A stretch of 64,000 nucleotides of DNA from Thiocapsa roseopersicina (GCF_900106925.1 NZ_FNNZ01000006.1:1-64000), one strand, 5' to 3'; positions 8,979 to 18,640 are shown, numbered from the stretch's first letter. The notes: generated by a model from the sequence alone, not told the origin. Numbers and translations are program-made.

Positions 8979-10874
8979 ATGGGTTATGAAGCTGTCTACG
9001 AGCGGTCGATGAAGGATCCGGAGTCGTTCTGGGCCGAAGCCGCGGAGCTCATCGACTGGGATCGGCCGTGGGACAAGGTCCTGGACAGCTCCAACCCGCC
9101 ATTCAATCGCTGGTTCGCGGGCGGAATGCTGAACACCTGCTACAACGCCGTGGATCGGCACGTCACCGCCGGACGGGGCGATCAACCCGCCATCATTCAC
9201 GACAGCCCCGTCACCGGCTCCAAGACGGTGATCACCTATGCGGAGCTGCAGGATCAGGTTGCGCGCTTCGCCGGCGCCTTATTGGCGCTCGGCGTGACCA
9301 AGGGCGATCGGGTCATCGTCTACATGCCGATGGTGCCGGAAGCGGCAGTCGCCATGCTCGGCTGCGCCCGTATCGGCGCCATCCATTCGGTGGTGTTCGG
9401 CGGTTTCTCAGCGCGCGAGCTGGCCACCCGCATCGACGACGCCAAGCCCAAGGTGATGGTCGCCGGATCCTGCGGCATAGAGCCGAACCGGGTCGTCCAT
9501 TACAAGCCGCTGCTCGACTCGGCCATCAATCTGGCCGAGCATAAGCCTGAGCACTGCATCATCCTGCAACGCGAGCAGGAGCCCGGCACCCTGATCGCGG
9601 GACGTGACCTCGGCTGGGCCGAGGCGCTCGCCGCCGCCGAGCCGGCCGCCTGTGTCTCGGTTGCCGCGACCGACCCGCTCTATATCCTCTACACCTCCGG
9701 CACCACCGGCCAACCCAAGGGCGTGGTGCGCGACAACGGCGGTCACGCGGTCGCCATGGCCTGGAGCATGGAGAACGTCTACAACGTCAAGCCCGGCGAG
9801 GTCTTCTGGGCCGCATCCGACGTGGGCTGGGTGGTCGGGCACTCCTACATCGTCTACGCGCCTTTGCTGGCGGGCTGCACCACGATCGTCTACGAGGGCA
9901 AACCGGTCGGCACGCCCGACGCCGGGGCTTTTTGGCGCGTGATCTCCGAGCACAAGGTCTCCGTGCTCTTCACCGCGCCCACCGCCTTCCGCGCCATCAA
10001 GCGCGACGATCCGAAAGCCGAGCACCTCGGGCGCTATGATCTGGGCAGCCTGCGCGCGCTCTTCCTTGCAGGCGAGCGGTGCGATCCGGATACACTCGGC
10101 TGGGCGCAGAAGATCCTGGACATCCCGGTCATCGACCATTGGTGGCAGACCGAGACCGGCTGGGCGATCGCCGCCAACTGTCTGGGCATCGAGCAGCTCC
10201 CGGTCAAACCCGGCTCGCCGACCCGCGCCGTACCCGGTTACGACATTCAGGTCCTGGACGACGAGGGCGTCCCGGTCGCGCCCGGCGACATCGGACGCAT
10301 CATGATCAAGTTACCGCTGCCGCCCGGCTGCTTGCCCACACTCTGGGGCAACGACGCGCGCTTCATCCAATCGTATCTTTCGGCGCAGCCGGGCTACTAC
10401 CTCACCGGCGATGCGGGCTATCTGGACGAGGACGGCTACCTCTTCGTCATGAGCCGTATCGACGACATCATCAATGTCGCCGGTCACCGACTCTCGACGG
10501 GGGCGATGGAAGGGGTACTGGCCTCTCATCCGGATGTGGCCGAGTGCGCCGTGATCGGGGCGCACGACCAACTCAAGGGCGAGCTGCCTGTGGGGCTTGT
10601 GGTGCTTAAATCGGGCGTTTCGCGCGAAGATGCCGCCATCACCAAAGAGCTGGTGAATCTGGTCCGCGATCAGATCGGACCCGTCGCCGCGTTCAAGACC
10701 GTGGTCGTGGTGCAGCGCCTGCCCAAGACCCGCTCGGGCAAGATCCTGCGCGGCACCATGAAGTCGATCGCCGACGGCAAGGACTACCGCATGCCCGCCA
10801 CGATCGACGACCCCGCCATCCTGGAAGAGATCGAGACCGCCTTGGGCACGATCGGGTACGCCCGGCACGCCTGA
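8979..10874 (+). CDS. prpE: propionate-CoA ligase
   Basis: AMP-forming ligase that activates propionate to propionyl-CoA, the entry to the methylcitrate cycle. The 631-aa protein has the adenylation loop YTSGTTGQPKG at about residues 236-246, the hinge region SRIDDIINVAGHRLSTG, and the C-terminal RSGKILRG lysine (about 587) that is acetylated in this family. Length and the PMVPEAAVAMLGCARIGA segment fit PrpE better than acetyl-CoA synthetase. A purine-rich site GAGGAAA lies before the ATG. Upstream are a long hairpin and two TTGC..GCAA-type half sites. It runs in the same direction as the prp regulator and operon but is probably a separate unit. Confidence 0.92.
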   Translation: MGYEAVYERSMKDPESFWAEAAELIDWDRPWDKVLDSSNPPFNRWFAGGMLNTCYNAVDRHVTAGRGDQPAIIHDSPVTGSKTVITYAELQDQVARFAGALLALGVTKGDRVIVYMPMVPEAAVAMLGCARIGAIHSVVFGGFSARELATRIDDAKPKVMVAGSCGIEPNRVVHYKPLLDSAINLAEHKPEHCIILQREQEPGTLIAGRDLGWAEALAAAEPAACVSVAATDPLYILYTSGTTGQPKGVVRDNGGHAVAMAWSMENVYNVKPGEVFWAASDVGWVVGHSYIVYAPLLAGCTTIVYEGKPVGTPDAGAFWRVISEHKVSVLFTAPTAFRAIKRDDPKAEHLGRYDLGSLRALFLAGERCDPDTLGWAQKILDIPVIDHWWQTETGWAIAANCLGIEQLPVKPGSPTRAVPGYDIQVLDDEGVPVAPGDIGRIMIKLPLPPGCLPTLWGNDARFIQSYLSAQPGYYLTGDAGYLDEDGYLFVMSRIDDIINVAGHRLSTGAMEGVLASHPDVAECAVIGAHDQLKGELPVGLVVLKSGVSREDAAITKELVNLVRDQIGPVAAFKTVVVVQRLPKTRSGKILRGTMKSIADGKDYRMPATIDDPAILEEIETALGTIGYARHA

Positions 10875-10935
10875 TCCGGCCGTCCCGCTCAACCGCCGGG
10901 GTCGGGGTTCGCAAACCGACCCAAGCGCGACATTA

Positions 10936-11006
10936 TGTCGACACTTAAACTTGACACCTCCGGATAATGGTCTAAATTAAGACCATCACCGGATCAAGTG
11001 TCGACA
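10936..11006. promoter_or_regulatory. operator/promoter region of the prp regulator
   Basis: Three palindromes lie within 71 bp. TGTCGACA occurs at 10936-10943 and 10999-11006, with flanks that match when one is inverted (ATTATGTCGACACTT versus ATAATTGTCGACACTT). Between them is ATGGTCT-6-AGACCAT (10967-10986). A promoter-like TTGACA (10951-10956), 16 bp, TAAATT (10973-10978) overlaps the central palindrome. The second TGTCGACA ends 3 bases before the start codon at 11010. The set looks like operators for the adjacent GntR protein; this is inferred. Confidence 0.65.
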
Positions 11007-11009
11007 ATT

Positions 11010-11696
11010 ATGACATCCGCCACAGCCGACTCCCTGGACGAGGAGACCTCGACGATCGCCGATCGCGTCTTCGGCCAGGTGCGCCAGGCAATCGTCGAGG
11101 GCGAGATCCCCGCCGGAAGCAAAATCAGCGAGCCCGCGCTCGCGGCCCGCTACGGGATCAGCCGTGGCCCGTTGCGCGAGGCCATGCGCCGGCTCGAATC
11201 CACCAATCTCGTCGAACGCCGCCCGAACTTGGGCGCGCGGGTCATCACCCTGTCGAACGATGAGCTCCTGGAAATCTATGTGATCCGCGAGGCGCTGGAA
11301 GGCATGGCCGCGCGGATCGCCGCGGAACGCATGTCCGATGCGGCCATCGCAGACTTAAAAGCCCTTCTGGAGCAACACAGGCGCGAGGTGGCTCGCGCCG
11401 ACTGGCAGACCTATTTCCAGGAGGAAGGCGATCTCGACTTCCACTTTCGCATCGTCCAGGGCAGCGGCAACCGGCGCCTCATCGACATCCTCTGCAACGA
11501 CCTCTACCACCTCGCGCGCATGTACCGCTGCCAGTTCGGGATGAAGAGCGACCGGGCCGCCGATGCGCTCAAGGAGCATGAGCTGGTGGCCGACGCCATC
11601 GCCGAGCGCGACGGCGAGCTGGCCGAATGGCTGATGCGCCGGCATATCCGCGCCTCGCGACGGGCGATCGAGCGCCGGCTGGCCGTCGAGCGTTGA
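11010..11696 (+). CDS. GntR-family (FadR/FCD) regulator of the prp operon
   Basis: A 228-aa transcription factor with an N-terminal winged helix-turn-helix (about residues 17-75, ISEPALAARYGISRGPLREA) and a C-terminal FCD ligand domain (about 85-215) with the expected metal or ligand histidines. It heads the prpBC-acnD-prpF genes, so it most likely senses a methylcitrate-cycle intermediate and represses the operon; that role is inferred. ATG 11010 was chosen. The frame also contains a GTG at 10998, but that lies inside the TGTCGACA operator. Spacing to any Shine-Dalgarno sequence is poor, which may reflect the overlapping operator. Confidence 0.85.
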   Translation: MTSATADSLDEETSTIADRVFGQVRQAIVEGEIPAGSKISEPALAARYGISRGPLREAMRRLESTNLVERRPNLGARVITLSNDELLEIYVIREALEGMAARIAAERMSDAAIADLKALLEQHRREVARADWQTYFQEEGDLDFHFRIVQGSGNRRLIDILCNDLYHLARMYRCQFGMKSDRAADALKEHELVADAIAERDGELAEWLMRRHIRASRRAIERRLAVER

Positions 11697-11710
11697 GCTG
11701 TGCGGAGCCC

Positions 11711-11780
11711 CGCCAGCCGCCAGCCGCCAGCCGCCAGCCGCCAGCCGCCAGCCGCCAGCCGCCAGCCGCCAGCCGCCAGC
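11711..11780. repeat. heptamer tandem array, 10 x CGCCAGC
   Basis: Exactly ten perfect copies of a 7-bp unit fill the gap between the GntR gene and prpB, ending about 150 bp before the prpB start. There is no variation between units, which suggests recent expansion by slippage. Confidence 0.95.
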
Positions 11781-11861
11781 TTCCGGAGTGTAAGCAACAA
11801 TCCAGGTGTCCGAGGAAGCGATGCACATGAATGCCGATCCGATCGGATCAGACCGAATAAC

Positions 11862-11875
11862 GCTGATAGCTGATA
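11862..11875. repeat. short heptamer repeat, 2 x GCTGATA
   Basis: Two tandem GCTGATA units followed by GCC, 54 bp before the prpB start and in the same gap as the longer heptamer array. Confidence 0.6.
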
Positions 11876-11928
11876 GCCAAGAAGCTCACAGCTCTCGACC
11901 AAGTTCCACTTCGAAGGAGATGACCCGC

Positions 11929-12813
11929 ATGACCAAAACTCTCACGCCCGGCGCCCGGCTTCGGCTTGCCGTCAAAGAGGAGCATCCTCTGCAGGTGGTC
12001 GGCGCCGTCAACGCCTATCACGCCATGATGGCGGAGCGCACCGGTTATCGCGCGCTCTATCTCTCGGGCGGCGGTGTCGCGGCCTGCTCCTTCGGAATCC
12101 CGGATCTCGGGATGACCAGCCTGGACAACGTGCTGGAGGACGTACGCAGGATCACCGACGCCAGCGCCCTGCCCCTCTTGGTCGATGCCGACACCGGCTG
12201 GGGCGGCGCCTTCAATATCGCCCGCACCGTCCGACTGATGAACCGGGCCGGCGCTGCCGGATGCCATATCGAGGACCAGGTCGCGGCCAAGCGCTGCGGT
12301 CATCGCCCCGGCAAGGCGATCGTCTCCAAGGAGGAGATGGTCGACCGCATCAAGGCGGCCGTCGATGCCCGCACCGACGACTTCGTCATCATGGCCCGCA
12401 CCGATGCCTTGGCCGTCGAGGGGATCGACTCGGCCATCGAGCGCGCCGTCGCCTGCGTGGAGGCCGGCGCGGACATGATCTTTCCCGAGGCCATGACCGA
12501 GTTGGCCCAATACGAGCAGTTCATCGCTGCGGTGAAGGTCCCGGTCCTGGCCAACATCACCGAGTTCGGCTCCACCCCGCTCTTCACGACCACCGAGCTG
12601 GGCAAGGCAGGCGTCTCGCTGGTGCTCTACCCGCTGTCGGCGTTCCGCGCCATGAACCTGGCCGCCCTCAAAGTCTACGAGGCGATCCGCCGCGACGGCA
12701 CCCAGGCCGCCGTGGTCGATACCATGCAGACCCGCATGGATCTCTACGACTTTCTGAACTACCACGGCTTCGAGCAAAAGCTCGATGAGCTGTTTACGCA
12801 GGGCAAGGATTGA
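11929..12813 (+). CDS. prpB: 2-methylisocitrate lyase
   Basis: Cleaves 2-methylisocitrate to pyruvate and succinate, the last step of the methylcitrate cycle. The 294-aa protein of the isocitrate lyase/PEP mutase family has the Mg-binding [10 protein letters not shown] loop and the catalytic cysteine in KRCGHRPGK. Its length matches E. coli PrpB (296 aa). The second ATG (11929) is preferred over 11920 because AAGGAG at 11914-11919 is then correctly spaced. The open frame upstream runs through repeat DNA and is not coding. Confidence 0.95.
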   Translation: MTKTLTPGARLRLAVKEEHPLQVVGAVNAYHAMMAERTGYRALYLSGGGVAACSFGIPDLGMTSLDNVLEDVRRITDASALPLLVDADTGWGGAFNIARTVRLMNRAGAAGCHIEDQVAAKRCGHRPGKAIVSKEEMVDRIKAAVDARTDDFVIMARTDALAVEGIDSAIERAVACVEAGADMIFPEAMTELAQYEQFIAAVKVPVLANITEFGSTPLFTTTELGKAGVSLVLYPLSAFRAMNLAALKVYEAIRRDGTQAAVVDTMQTRMDLYDFLNYHGFEQKLDELFTQGKD

Positions 12814-12877
12814 AAGAAGCCGCCAGCCTCCGGCCCCCTGCTTCCAGCATGAACACCCCTGTCTGATCGTTGATCGC

Positions 12878-12905
12878 AGGAGGCAGGAGGCAGGAGGCAG
12901 GAAGC
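12878..12905. repeat. heptamer tandem array, 4 x AGGAGGC
   Basis: Three perfect AGGAGGC units and one variant (AGGAAGC) end about 30 bp before the prpC start. Each unit resembles a Shine-Dalgarno core, but the true site is GAGGAGA further on. Confidence 0.9.
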
Positions 12906-12935
12906 TCCCCAACATCACCGATCGAGGAGAACACG

Positions 12936-14090
12936 ATGGCCGAGAACCAAGAGAGCCAACTGCCGAAACCCAAGAAATCCGTTGCCCTGTCCGGCACCGC
13001 CGCAGGCAACACCGCCGTCTGCACCGTCGGGCGCACCGGCAACGATCTGCATTATCGGGGCTACGACATCCTCGATTTCGCCGACCAGGCCGAGTTCGAA
13101 GAGATCGCTTATCTGCTGATCCACGGACATCTGCCGACGTCCGCCGAGCTCGCGGCCTACAAGCGTAAGCTCCGTTCGCTGCGTGGCCTGCCGGCGGCGC
13201 TCAAGACCGCACTTGAGCAGATCCCGCCCTCGGCGCACCCGATGGACGTGATGCGCACCGGCGCCTCCTTGCTCGGCACGCTGGAGCCCGAGAAGGACAG
13301 CATGCCGGTCGCCGCGGCACGCGACATCGGCGATCGCCTGGTCGCCAGCTTCGGCTCCATGCTGCTCTATTGGTATCACTTCGCCCACAACGGCCGGCGC
13401 ATCGAGGTCGAGACCGACGACGAGTCGGTCGGCGGACATTTCCTCCACCTGCTGCACGGCAAGTCGCCCTCGGCCGAGTGGGTGCGCGCCATGCACACCT
13501 CGCTGATCCTCTATGCCGAGCACGAGTTCAATGCCTCGACCTTCGCCGCACGCGTGGTCGCCGGCACCAACTCGGACATCTATTCCGCCGTCACGGGCGC
13601 GATCGGCGCACTGCGCGGACCCAAGCACGGCGGCGCGAACGAGGCCGCCTGCGAGATCCAGAGCCGCTATTTCAGCGCCGACGAGGCCGAGGCCGACATC
13701 CGCGAGCGGGTCGGGCGCAAAGAGATCATCATCGGCTTCGGTCACCCGGTCTACACCACCGGCGACCCGCGCAACGAGGTCATCAAGACGGTTGCACGTC
13801 GTCTATCCCAATCCAACGAGGACATGCGCATGTTCGAGGTCGCCGACCGCCTCGAAACCGTCATGTGGGACATCAAAAAGATGTTCCCGAACCTCGACTG
13901 GTTCTCGGCGGTGTCCTACGCGCAGATGGGTGTTCCGACCCCCTTGTTCACGCCGATCTTCGTCATCTCGCGCACCACCGGTTGGGTGGCGCACATTATC
14001 GAGCAGCGCATCGACGCCAAGATCATTCGCCCGAGCGCCAACTATGTCGGGCCGGAGAACCTGAGCTGGGTGCCGATCGAGAAGCGCTGA
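12936..14090 (+). CDS. prpC: 2-methylcitrate synthase
   Basis: Condenses propionyl-CoA with oxaloacetate to form 2-methylcitrate. The 384-aa citrate-synthase-fold protein carries the active-site histidine in [11 protein letters not shown] and the [16 protein letters not shown] segment with its histidine and arginine. The ending [18 protein letters not shown] is typical of PrpC. GAGGAGA lies 5 bp before ATG 12936. It is 122 bp downstream of prpB, with heptamer repeats in the gap, and 142 bp upstream of acnD. Confidence 0.96.
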   Translation: MAENQESQLPKPKKSVALSGTAAGNTAVCTVGRTGNDLHYRGYDILDFADQAEFEEIAYLLIHGHLPTSAELAAYKRKLRSLRGLPAALKTALEQIPPSAHPMDVMRTGASLLGTLEPEKDSMPVAAARDIGDRLVASFGSMLLYWYHFAHNGRRIEVETDDESVGGHFLHLLHGKSPSAEWVRAMHTSLILYAEHEFNASTFAARVVAGTNSDIYSAVTGAIGALRGPKHGGANEAACEIQSRYFSADEAEADIRERVGRKEIIIGFGHPVYTTGDPRNEVIKTVARRLSQSNEDMRMFEVADRLETVMWDIKKMFPNLDWFSAVSYAQMGVPTPLFTPIFVISRTTGWVAHIIEQRIDAKIIRPSANYVGPENLSWVPIEKR

Positions 14091-14232
14091 GCGGCCGGGG
14101 TTCGGGGTCCAGATCGGAACGCCGCGGTCCAGCGGCGTTCATGCCCGGCTGTCTTTATCGCAACATCACATCGCCACCCGCGCTCCACGGCGTGTCCGGC
14201 GACGTCTCCACTCCCAAAACAGTGCACCGATC

Positions 14233-16839
14233 ATGAACAGCGCCTATCGCAAGCCCTTGCCCGGCACCGCTCTGGACTACTTCGACGCGGAGGCCACCGT
14301 CGACGCCATCCAGCCCGGCGCCTATGCCAAGCTGCCCTACACCTCGCGCGTGCTCGCCGAGAACCTGGTGCGCCGCTGCGACCCGGCCACTCTCGCCGAT
14401 GCACTCGGTCAGCTCATCGAGCGCCGCCAGGATCTGGACTTCCCCTGGTATCCGGCGCGGGTGGTCTGCCACGACATCCTCGGCCAGACCGCCCTGGTTG
14501 ATCTGGCGGGACTGCGCGACGCGATCGCCGAGAAGGGCGGCGACCCGGCACAGGTGAACCCGGTGGTGCCGACCCAGCTGATCGTCGATCACTCCCTGGC
14601 CGTGGAATACGGCGGATTCGACGCGGAGGCCTTCGAGAAGAACCGCGCCGTCGAAGACCGGCGCAACGAGGACCGCTTCCACTTCATCGAGTGGACCAAG
14701 ACCGCGTTCAAGAACGTCGACGTGATCCCGGCCGGCAACGGCATCATGCACCAGATCAACCTGGAGAAGATGTCCCCGGTGATCCAGGCCCGCGACGGCG
14801 TCGCCTTCCCGGATACCTGCGTGGGGACCGACAGCCACACCCCGCATGTCGACGCACTCGGCGTGATCGCCGTCGGCGTCGGCGGCCTGGAGGCCGAGAC
14901 CGTCATGCTCGGCCGCGCCTCCATGATGCGCCTGCCCGACATCATCGGCGTGCGGCTGACCGGCAAGCGTCGGCCGGGCATCACCGCCACCGACATCGTG
15001 CTGGCCCTGACCGAGTTCCTGCGCAAGGAGCGCGTAGTGGGTGCCTATGTCGAGTTCTTCGGCGAGGGTGCCGCCAGCCTCACGATCGGCGACCGCGCCA
15101 CCATCTCCAATATGTGTCCGGAGTATGGCGCGACCGCGTCCATGTTCTACATCGACCGGCAGACCATCGACTATCTGACGCTGACCGGCCGCGAGCCGGA
15201 GCAGGTCGCATTGGTCGAGACCTATGCCAAGACCGCCGGCCTCTGGGCCGATGCGCTGGCCACGGCCGAATACGAGCGCGTGCTGGAGTTCGATCTGTCC
15301 ACCGTCGAGCGAAACATGGCCGGCCCGTCCAACCCGCATCGCCGCCTGCCGACCAGCGCACTGCACGAGCGCGGCATCGCGGTGGATCTGGACAAGGCAC
15401 TGGCCGAAGAGAAGGAGGGCCTGATGCCGGACGGCGCGGTGATCATCGCCGCCATCACCAGCTGCACCAATACCAGCAACCCGCGCAACGTGGTGGCCGC
15501 CGGTCTGGTGGCAAAGAAGGCCAACGCACTGGGTCTGACGCGCAAGCCCTGGGTTAAGACCTCTTTTGCGCCGGGCTCCAAGGTCGCCAAGCTGTATCTG
15601 GAAGAGGCCGGTCTGCTGGCCGAGATGGAGCAGCTCGGCTTCGGCATCGTCGGCTACGCCTGCACCACCTGCAACGGCATGTCCGGCGCACTGGACCCGA
15701 AGATCCAACAGGAGATCATCGACCGCGACCTCTTCGCCACCGCCGTGCTCTCGGGCAACCGCAACTTCGACGGCCGAATCCACCCCTATGCCAAGCAGGC
15801 CTTCCTGGCCTCGCCGCCTCTGGTGGTGGCCTACGCCATCGCCGGCACCGTGCGGTTCGACATCGAGCAAGATGCGCTGGGCCATGACCCGCAGGGCAAC
15901 CCCATCACCCTCAAAGACCTGTGGCCGAGCGACGAGGAGATCGACGCCATCGTCGCGGCCTGCGTGAAGCCCGAGCAGTTCAAGCAGGTCTATATCCCGA
16001 TGTTCGATCTGGGCCGTGTGGAAGAGGCCAAGAGTCCGCTGTACGACTGGCGCCCGCAGAGCACCTACATCCGCCGTCCACCCTACTGGGAAGGCGCGCT
16101 GGCCGGCGAGCGGACACTGAAGGGCATGCGTCCGCTGGCGGTCTTGCCGGACAACATCACCACCGATCATCTGTCCCCGTCGAACGCCATCATGGCCGAC
16201 AGCGCGGCCGGGGAATATCTCGCCAAGATGGGCCTGCCGGAGGAGGACTTTAACTCCTACGCCACCCACCGCGGCGACCACCTGACCGCCCAGCGCGCCA
16301 CATTCGCCAACCCGCAGCTGGTCAACGAGATGGCCGTGGTCGACGGCCAGGTCAAGAAGGGCTCGCTGACCCGCGTCGAGCCGGAAGGCAAGGTGATGCG
16401 CATGTGGGAGGCGATCGAGACCTACATGGGCCGCAAGCAGCCGCTGATCATCATCGCCGGTGCAGACTACGGCCAGGGCTCGTCGCGCGACTGGGCCGCC
16501 AAGGGCGTGCGGCTGGCCGGGGTGGAGGCGATCGTCGCCGAGGGCTTCGAGCGCATCCACCGCACCAACCTGGTCGGGATGGGCGTGCTGCCGCTGGAGT
16601 TCAAGCCCGGCGTCGACCGCAAGACGCTCGGGATCGACGGCAGCGAGACCTACGACGTGGTCGGCGAGCGCACGCCGCGTGCCACCCTGACCCTGGTGAT
16701 CACGCGCAGGAACGGCGAACGTGTGGAGGTGCCGGTCACCTGTCGCATCGATACCGCGGAAGAGCTGGCGATCTACGAGGCCGGCGGGGTGCTGCAGCGC
16801 TTCGCCCAGGACTTCCTGGAATCCAGCAAAGCGGCATAA
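14233..16839 (+). CDS. acnD: Fe/S-dependent 2-methylcitrate dehydratase AcnD
   Basis: Aconitase-like enzyme that dehydrates 2-methylcitrate; its product is isomerised by PrpF, together replacing PrpD. The 868-aa protein has the three [4Fe-4S] cysteines C412 (SCTNTSNP), C477 and C480 (CTTCNG), plus the swivel-domain motif YGQGSSRDWAAKG near residue 750. The length matches AcnD rather than AcnB. It sits between prpC and prpF, although a DUF559 gene and repeats now separate it from prpF. A very long open frame on the opposite strand (14155-16560) is a codon-bias artefact. Confidence 0.96.
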   Translation: MNSAYRKPLPGTALDYFDAEATVDAIQPGAYAKLPYTSRVLAENLVRRCDPATLADALGQLIERRQDLDFPWYPARVVCHDILGQTALVDLAGLRDAIAEKGGDPAQVNPVVPTQLIVDHSLAVEYGGFDAEAFEKNRAVEDRRNEDRFHFIEWTKTAFKNVDVIPAGNGIMHQINLEKMSPVIQARDGVAFPDTCVGTDSHTPHVDALGVIAVGVGGLEAETVMLGRASMMRLPDIIGVRLTGKRRPGITATDIVLALTEFLRKERVVGAYVEFFGEGAASLTIGDRATISNMCPEYGATASMFYIDRQTIDYLTLTGREPEQVALVETYAKTAGLWADALATAEYERVLEFDLSTVERNMAGPSNPHRRLPTSALHERGIAVDLDKALAEEKEGLMPDGAVIIAAITSCTNTSNPRNVVAAGLVAKKANALGLTRKPWVKTSFAPGSKVAKLYLEEAGLLAEMEQLGFGIVGYACTTCNGMSGALDPKIQQEIIDRDLFATAVLSGNRNFDGRIHPYAKQAFLASPPLVVAYAIAGTVRFDIEQDALGHDPQGNPITLKDLWPSDEEIDAIVAACVKPEQFKQVYIPMFDLGRVEEAKSPLYDWRPQSTYIRRPPYWEGALAGERTLKGMRPLAVLPDNITTDHLSPSNAIMADSAAGEYLAKMGLPEEDFNSYATHRGDHLTAQRATFANPQLVNEMAVVDGQVKKGSLTRVEPEGKVMRMWEAIETYMGRKQPLIIIAGADYGQGSSRDWAAKGVRLAGVEAIVAEGFERIHRTNLVGMGVLPLEFKPGVDRKTLGIDGSETYDVVGERTPRATLTLVITRRNGERVEVPVTCRIDTAEELAIYEAGGVLQRFAQDFLESSKAA

Positions 16840-16844
16840 GAAAG

Positions 16845-16934
16845 CCCCTCCCCTTGCGGGAGAGGGGGAGATGGCTCAGCCGAGCTTCCCGGAAAACCGC
16901 GCAAAAAAGCCCCTCTCCCCTCGCGGGAGAGGGG
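16845..16934. repeat. two CCCCTCTCC-type palindromes
   Basis: CCCCTCCCC/GGGAGAGGGGG (16845-16868) and CCCCTCTCCC/GGGAGAGGGG (about 16910-16934) follow acnD. They belong to the common bacterial CCCTCTCCC(GC)GGGAGAGGG repeat type and precede the DUF559 gene. Confidence 0.8.
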
Positions 16935-16954
16935 TTGGGGAGAGGGGGGTGAGA

Positions 16955-17341
16955 ATGGACCAACGCCAATTCGCCAAAACCCTGCGCCAAACCATGACGG
17001 ACGCCGAGCAACTGCTCTGGCGTCATCTACGCGCCCATCGCCTGGATGGACAGAAGTTCCGTCGCCAGCAACCGATCGGCCCATATATCGTCGATTTCGT
17101 GCACTTTGGCGCCCGGTTGATCGTCGAGGCCGACGGCGGCCAGCGCAACGCGAGTGATCGTGATTCCGTGCGTGATGCATGGCTCGGGGAGCAAGGCTTC
17201 AGGGTCATACGGTTTTGGAACCATGACATCCTGCAGAATCCGGAGGCGGTGTTGTCGAGCATCCTTAGAGGCGCTGGAGCAGTCTGCTCCCCCCTCTCCC
17301 CCGGCCCCTCTCCCGCGAGGGGAGAGGGGAGAGGGGAGTGA
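16955..17341 (+). CDS. DUF559 endonuclease-like protein
   Basis: A 128-aa protein of the DUF559 family, which has the Vsr/PD-(D/E)XK nuclease fold. Visible family marks are the start QFAKTLRQTMTDAEQLLWR, the conserved GQKFRRQQPIGPYIVDF segment and the LIVEADGGQ strand with the acidic pair. FRVIRFWNHDIL near the end is also typical. The substrate is unknown. It sits between palindromic repeats on both sides and inside the acnD-prpF gap. Its last 18 or so residues (SPLSPGPSPARGEGRGE) are encoded by the downstream repeat, so the natural C-terminus has probably been replaced. It looks like a recent mobile insertion. Confidence 0.85.
   Translation: MDQRQFAKTLRQTMTDAEQLLWRHLRAHRLDGQKFRRQQPIGPYIVDFVHFGARLIVEADGGQRNASDRDSVRDAWLGEQGFRVIRFWNHDILQNPEAVLSSILRGAGAVCSPLSPGPSPARGEGRGE
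17290..17338. repeat. CCCTCTCCC-type palindrome overlapping the DUF559 3' end
   Basis: A long inverted repeat of CCCCTCTCCCGCGAGGGGAGAGGGG type covers the last codons of the DUF559 gene. It matches in kind the palindromes before the gene. Confidence 0.85.
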
Positions 17342-17370
17342 ATCGAGCAATTAGTTGAGATATCAAGCCC

Positions 17371-18564
17371 ATGTCTAATGTTCCCCAGATCCGCATTCCC
17401 GCCACCTACATGCGCGGCGGCACCAGCAAGGGCGTCTTCTTCCGCCTGCAAGACCTTCCCGAGGCCGCCCAAGTGCCGGGTGCGGCACGCGATGCCCTGC
17501 TGCTGCGTGTCATCGGCAGCCCGGACCCCTACGGCAAACAGATCGACGGCATGGGCGGGGCGACCTCCAGCACCAGCAAGACGGTCATCCTGTCCAAGAG
17601 CAGCAAACCCGATCACGACGTCGATTATCTGTTCGGCCAGGTGTCCATCGACACGGCCTTCGTCGACTGGAGCGGCAACTGCGGCAACCTCTCGGCTGCG
17701 GTTGGCTCCTTCGCCATCGGCGCCGGCCTCATCGATCCTGACCGGCTGCCGCGGGACGGCATGGCGCGTGTGCGCGTCTGGCAGGCCAACATCGGCAAGA
17801 CCATCATCGCGCACGTGCCCATGACCGACGGCGCCGTGCAGGAGACGGGTGATTTCGAGCTCGACGGCGTGACCTTCCCGGCCGCCGAGGTGCAATTGGA
17901 GTTCCTGGACCCTGCCGACGAGGGTGACGGCGAGGGCGGCGGCTCCATGTTCCCGACCGGTAACCTGGTCGATCACCTCGAGGTCCCCGGTGTCGGGACG
18001 CTCGAGGCCACCATGATCAATGCCGGCATCCCGACCGTTTTCGTCAATGCGGCGGCGATCGGGTACACCGGTACCGAGTTGCAGGACGCCATCAACGGCG
18101 ATGCCGATGCCTTGAGGATGTTCGAAACCATCCGCGCCTATGGCGCGCTGCGGATGGGCCTCATCAAGGAGGTTGCCGAGGCGGCAACCCGCCAGCACAC
18201 CCCCAAGGTCGCCTTCGTCGCCACGCCGGCCGATTACGTCTCCTCCAGTGGAAAGTCGGTATCCGCAGGCGACATCGATCTGTGCGTACGCGCGCTCTCA
18301 ATGGGCAAGCTGCACCACGCCATGATGGGGACGGCCGCTGTGGCCATCGGCACCGCCGCAGCCATCCCCGGCACCCTGGTCAACCTGGCTGCCGGGGGAG
18401 GAGAGCGCACCGCGGTCCGCTTCGGCCACCCCTCGGGCACACTGCGCGTCGGCGCCGAGGCCCGTCATGTCAATGGCGACTGGACCGTGACCAAGGCCAT
18501 CATGAGCCGCAGCGCCCGGGTATTGATGGAAGGCTGGGTGCGGGTACCCGGGGACGCCTTTTAG
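17371..18564 (+). CDS. prpF: 2-methylaconitate cis-trans isomerase
   Basis: Isomerises the AcnD product so that it can be rehydrated to 2-methylisocitrate. The 397-aa protein starts IRIPATYMRGGTSKGVFFR, the PrpF signature with the catalytic lysine and the GGTSKG loop. It also has the family GMGGATSSTSKTVILSKS and CGNLSAAVGSFAI segments. The diaminopimelate-epimerase-like fold is expected. It is the last gene of the prp cluster and is followed by two stem-loops, the second a strong terminator. Confidence 0.96.
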   Translation: MSNVPQIRIPATYMRGGTSKGVFFRLQDLPEAAQVPGAARDALLLRVIGSPDPYGKQIDGMGGATSSTSKTVILSKSSKPDHDVDYLFGQVSIDTAFVDWSGNCGNLSAAVGSFAIGAGLIDPDRLPRDGMARVRVWQANIGKTIIAHVPMTDGAVQETGDFELDGVTFPAAEVQLEFLDPADEGDGEGGGSMFPTGNLVDHLEVPGVGTLEATMINAGIPTVFVNAAAIGYTGTELQDAINGDADALRMFETIRAYGALRMGLIKEVAEAATRQHTPKVAFVATPADYVSSSGKSVSAGDIDLCVRALSMGKLHHAMMGTAAVAIGTAAAIPGTLVNLAAGGGERTAVRFGHPSGTLRVGAEARHVNGDWTVTKAIMSRSARVLMEGWVRVPGDAF

Positions 18565-18613
18565 ACTGGATCAGAGAGGTGTCCGCTTCGTAAGCCGTCC
18601 CGGTCATTTCGCA

Positions 18614-18640
18614 AGCGTCCGCCTCTGCGAGGCGGACGCT
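18614..18640. other. stem-loop after prpF
   Basis: Perfect 12-bp arms AGCGTCCGCCTC / GAGGCGGACGCT around a TGC loop, with no T-run. It lies 50 bp after prpF and 40 bp before the true terminator and may act as an mRNA 3' stabiliser. Confidence 0.6.

Noticed and set aside
11711-11780. CRISPR-like array
   Set aside because: The unit is 7 bp without spacers; it is a simple tandem repeat. No cas gene is in the window.
14155-16560. An 801-codon open frame opposite acnD
   Set aside because: It mirrors the acnD frame; long antisense frames are common in high-GC genes. Its His/Gly-rich sequence has no family resemblance.
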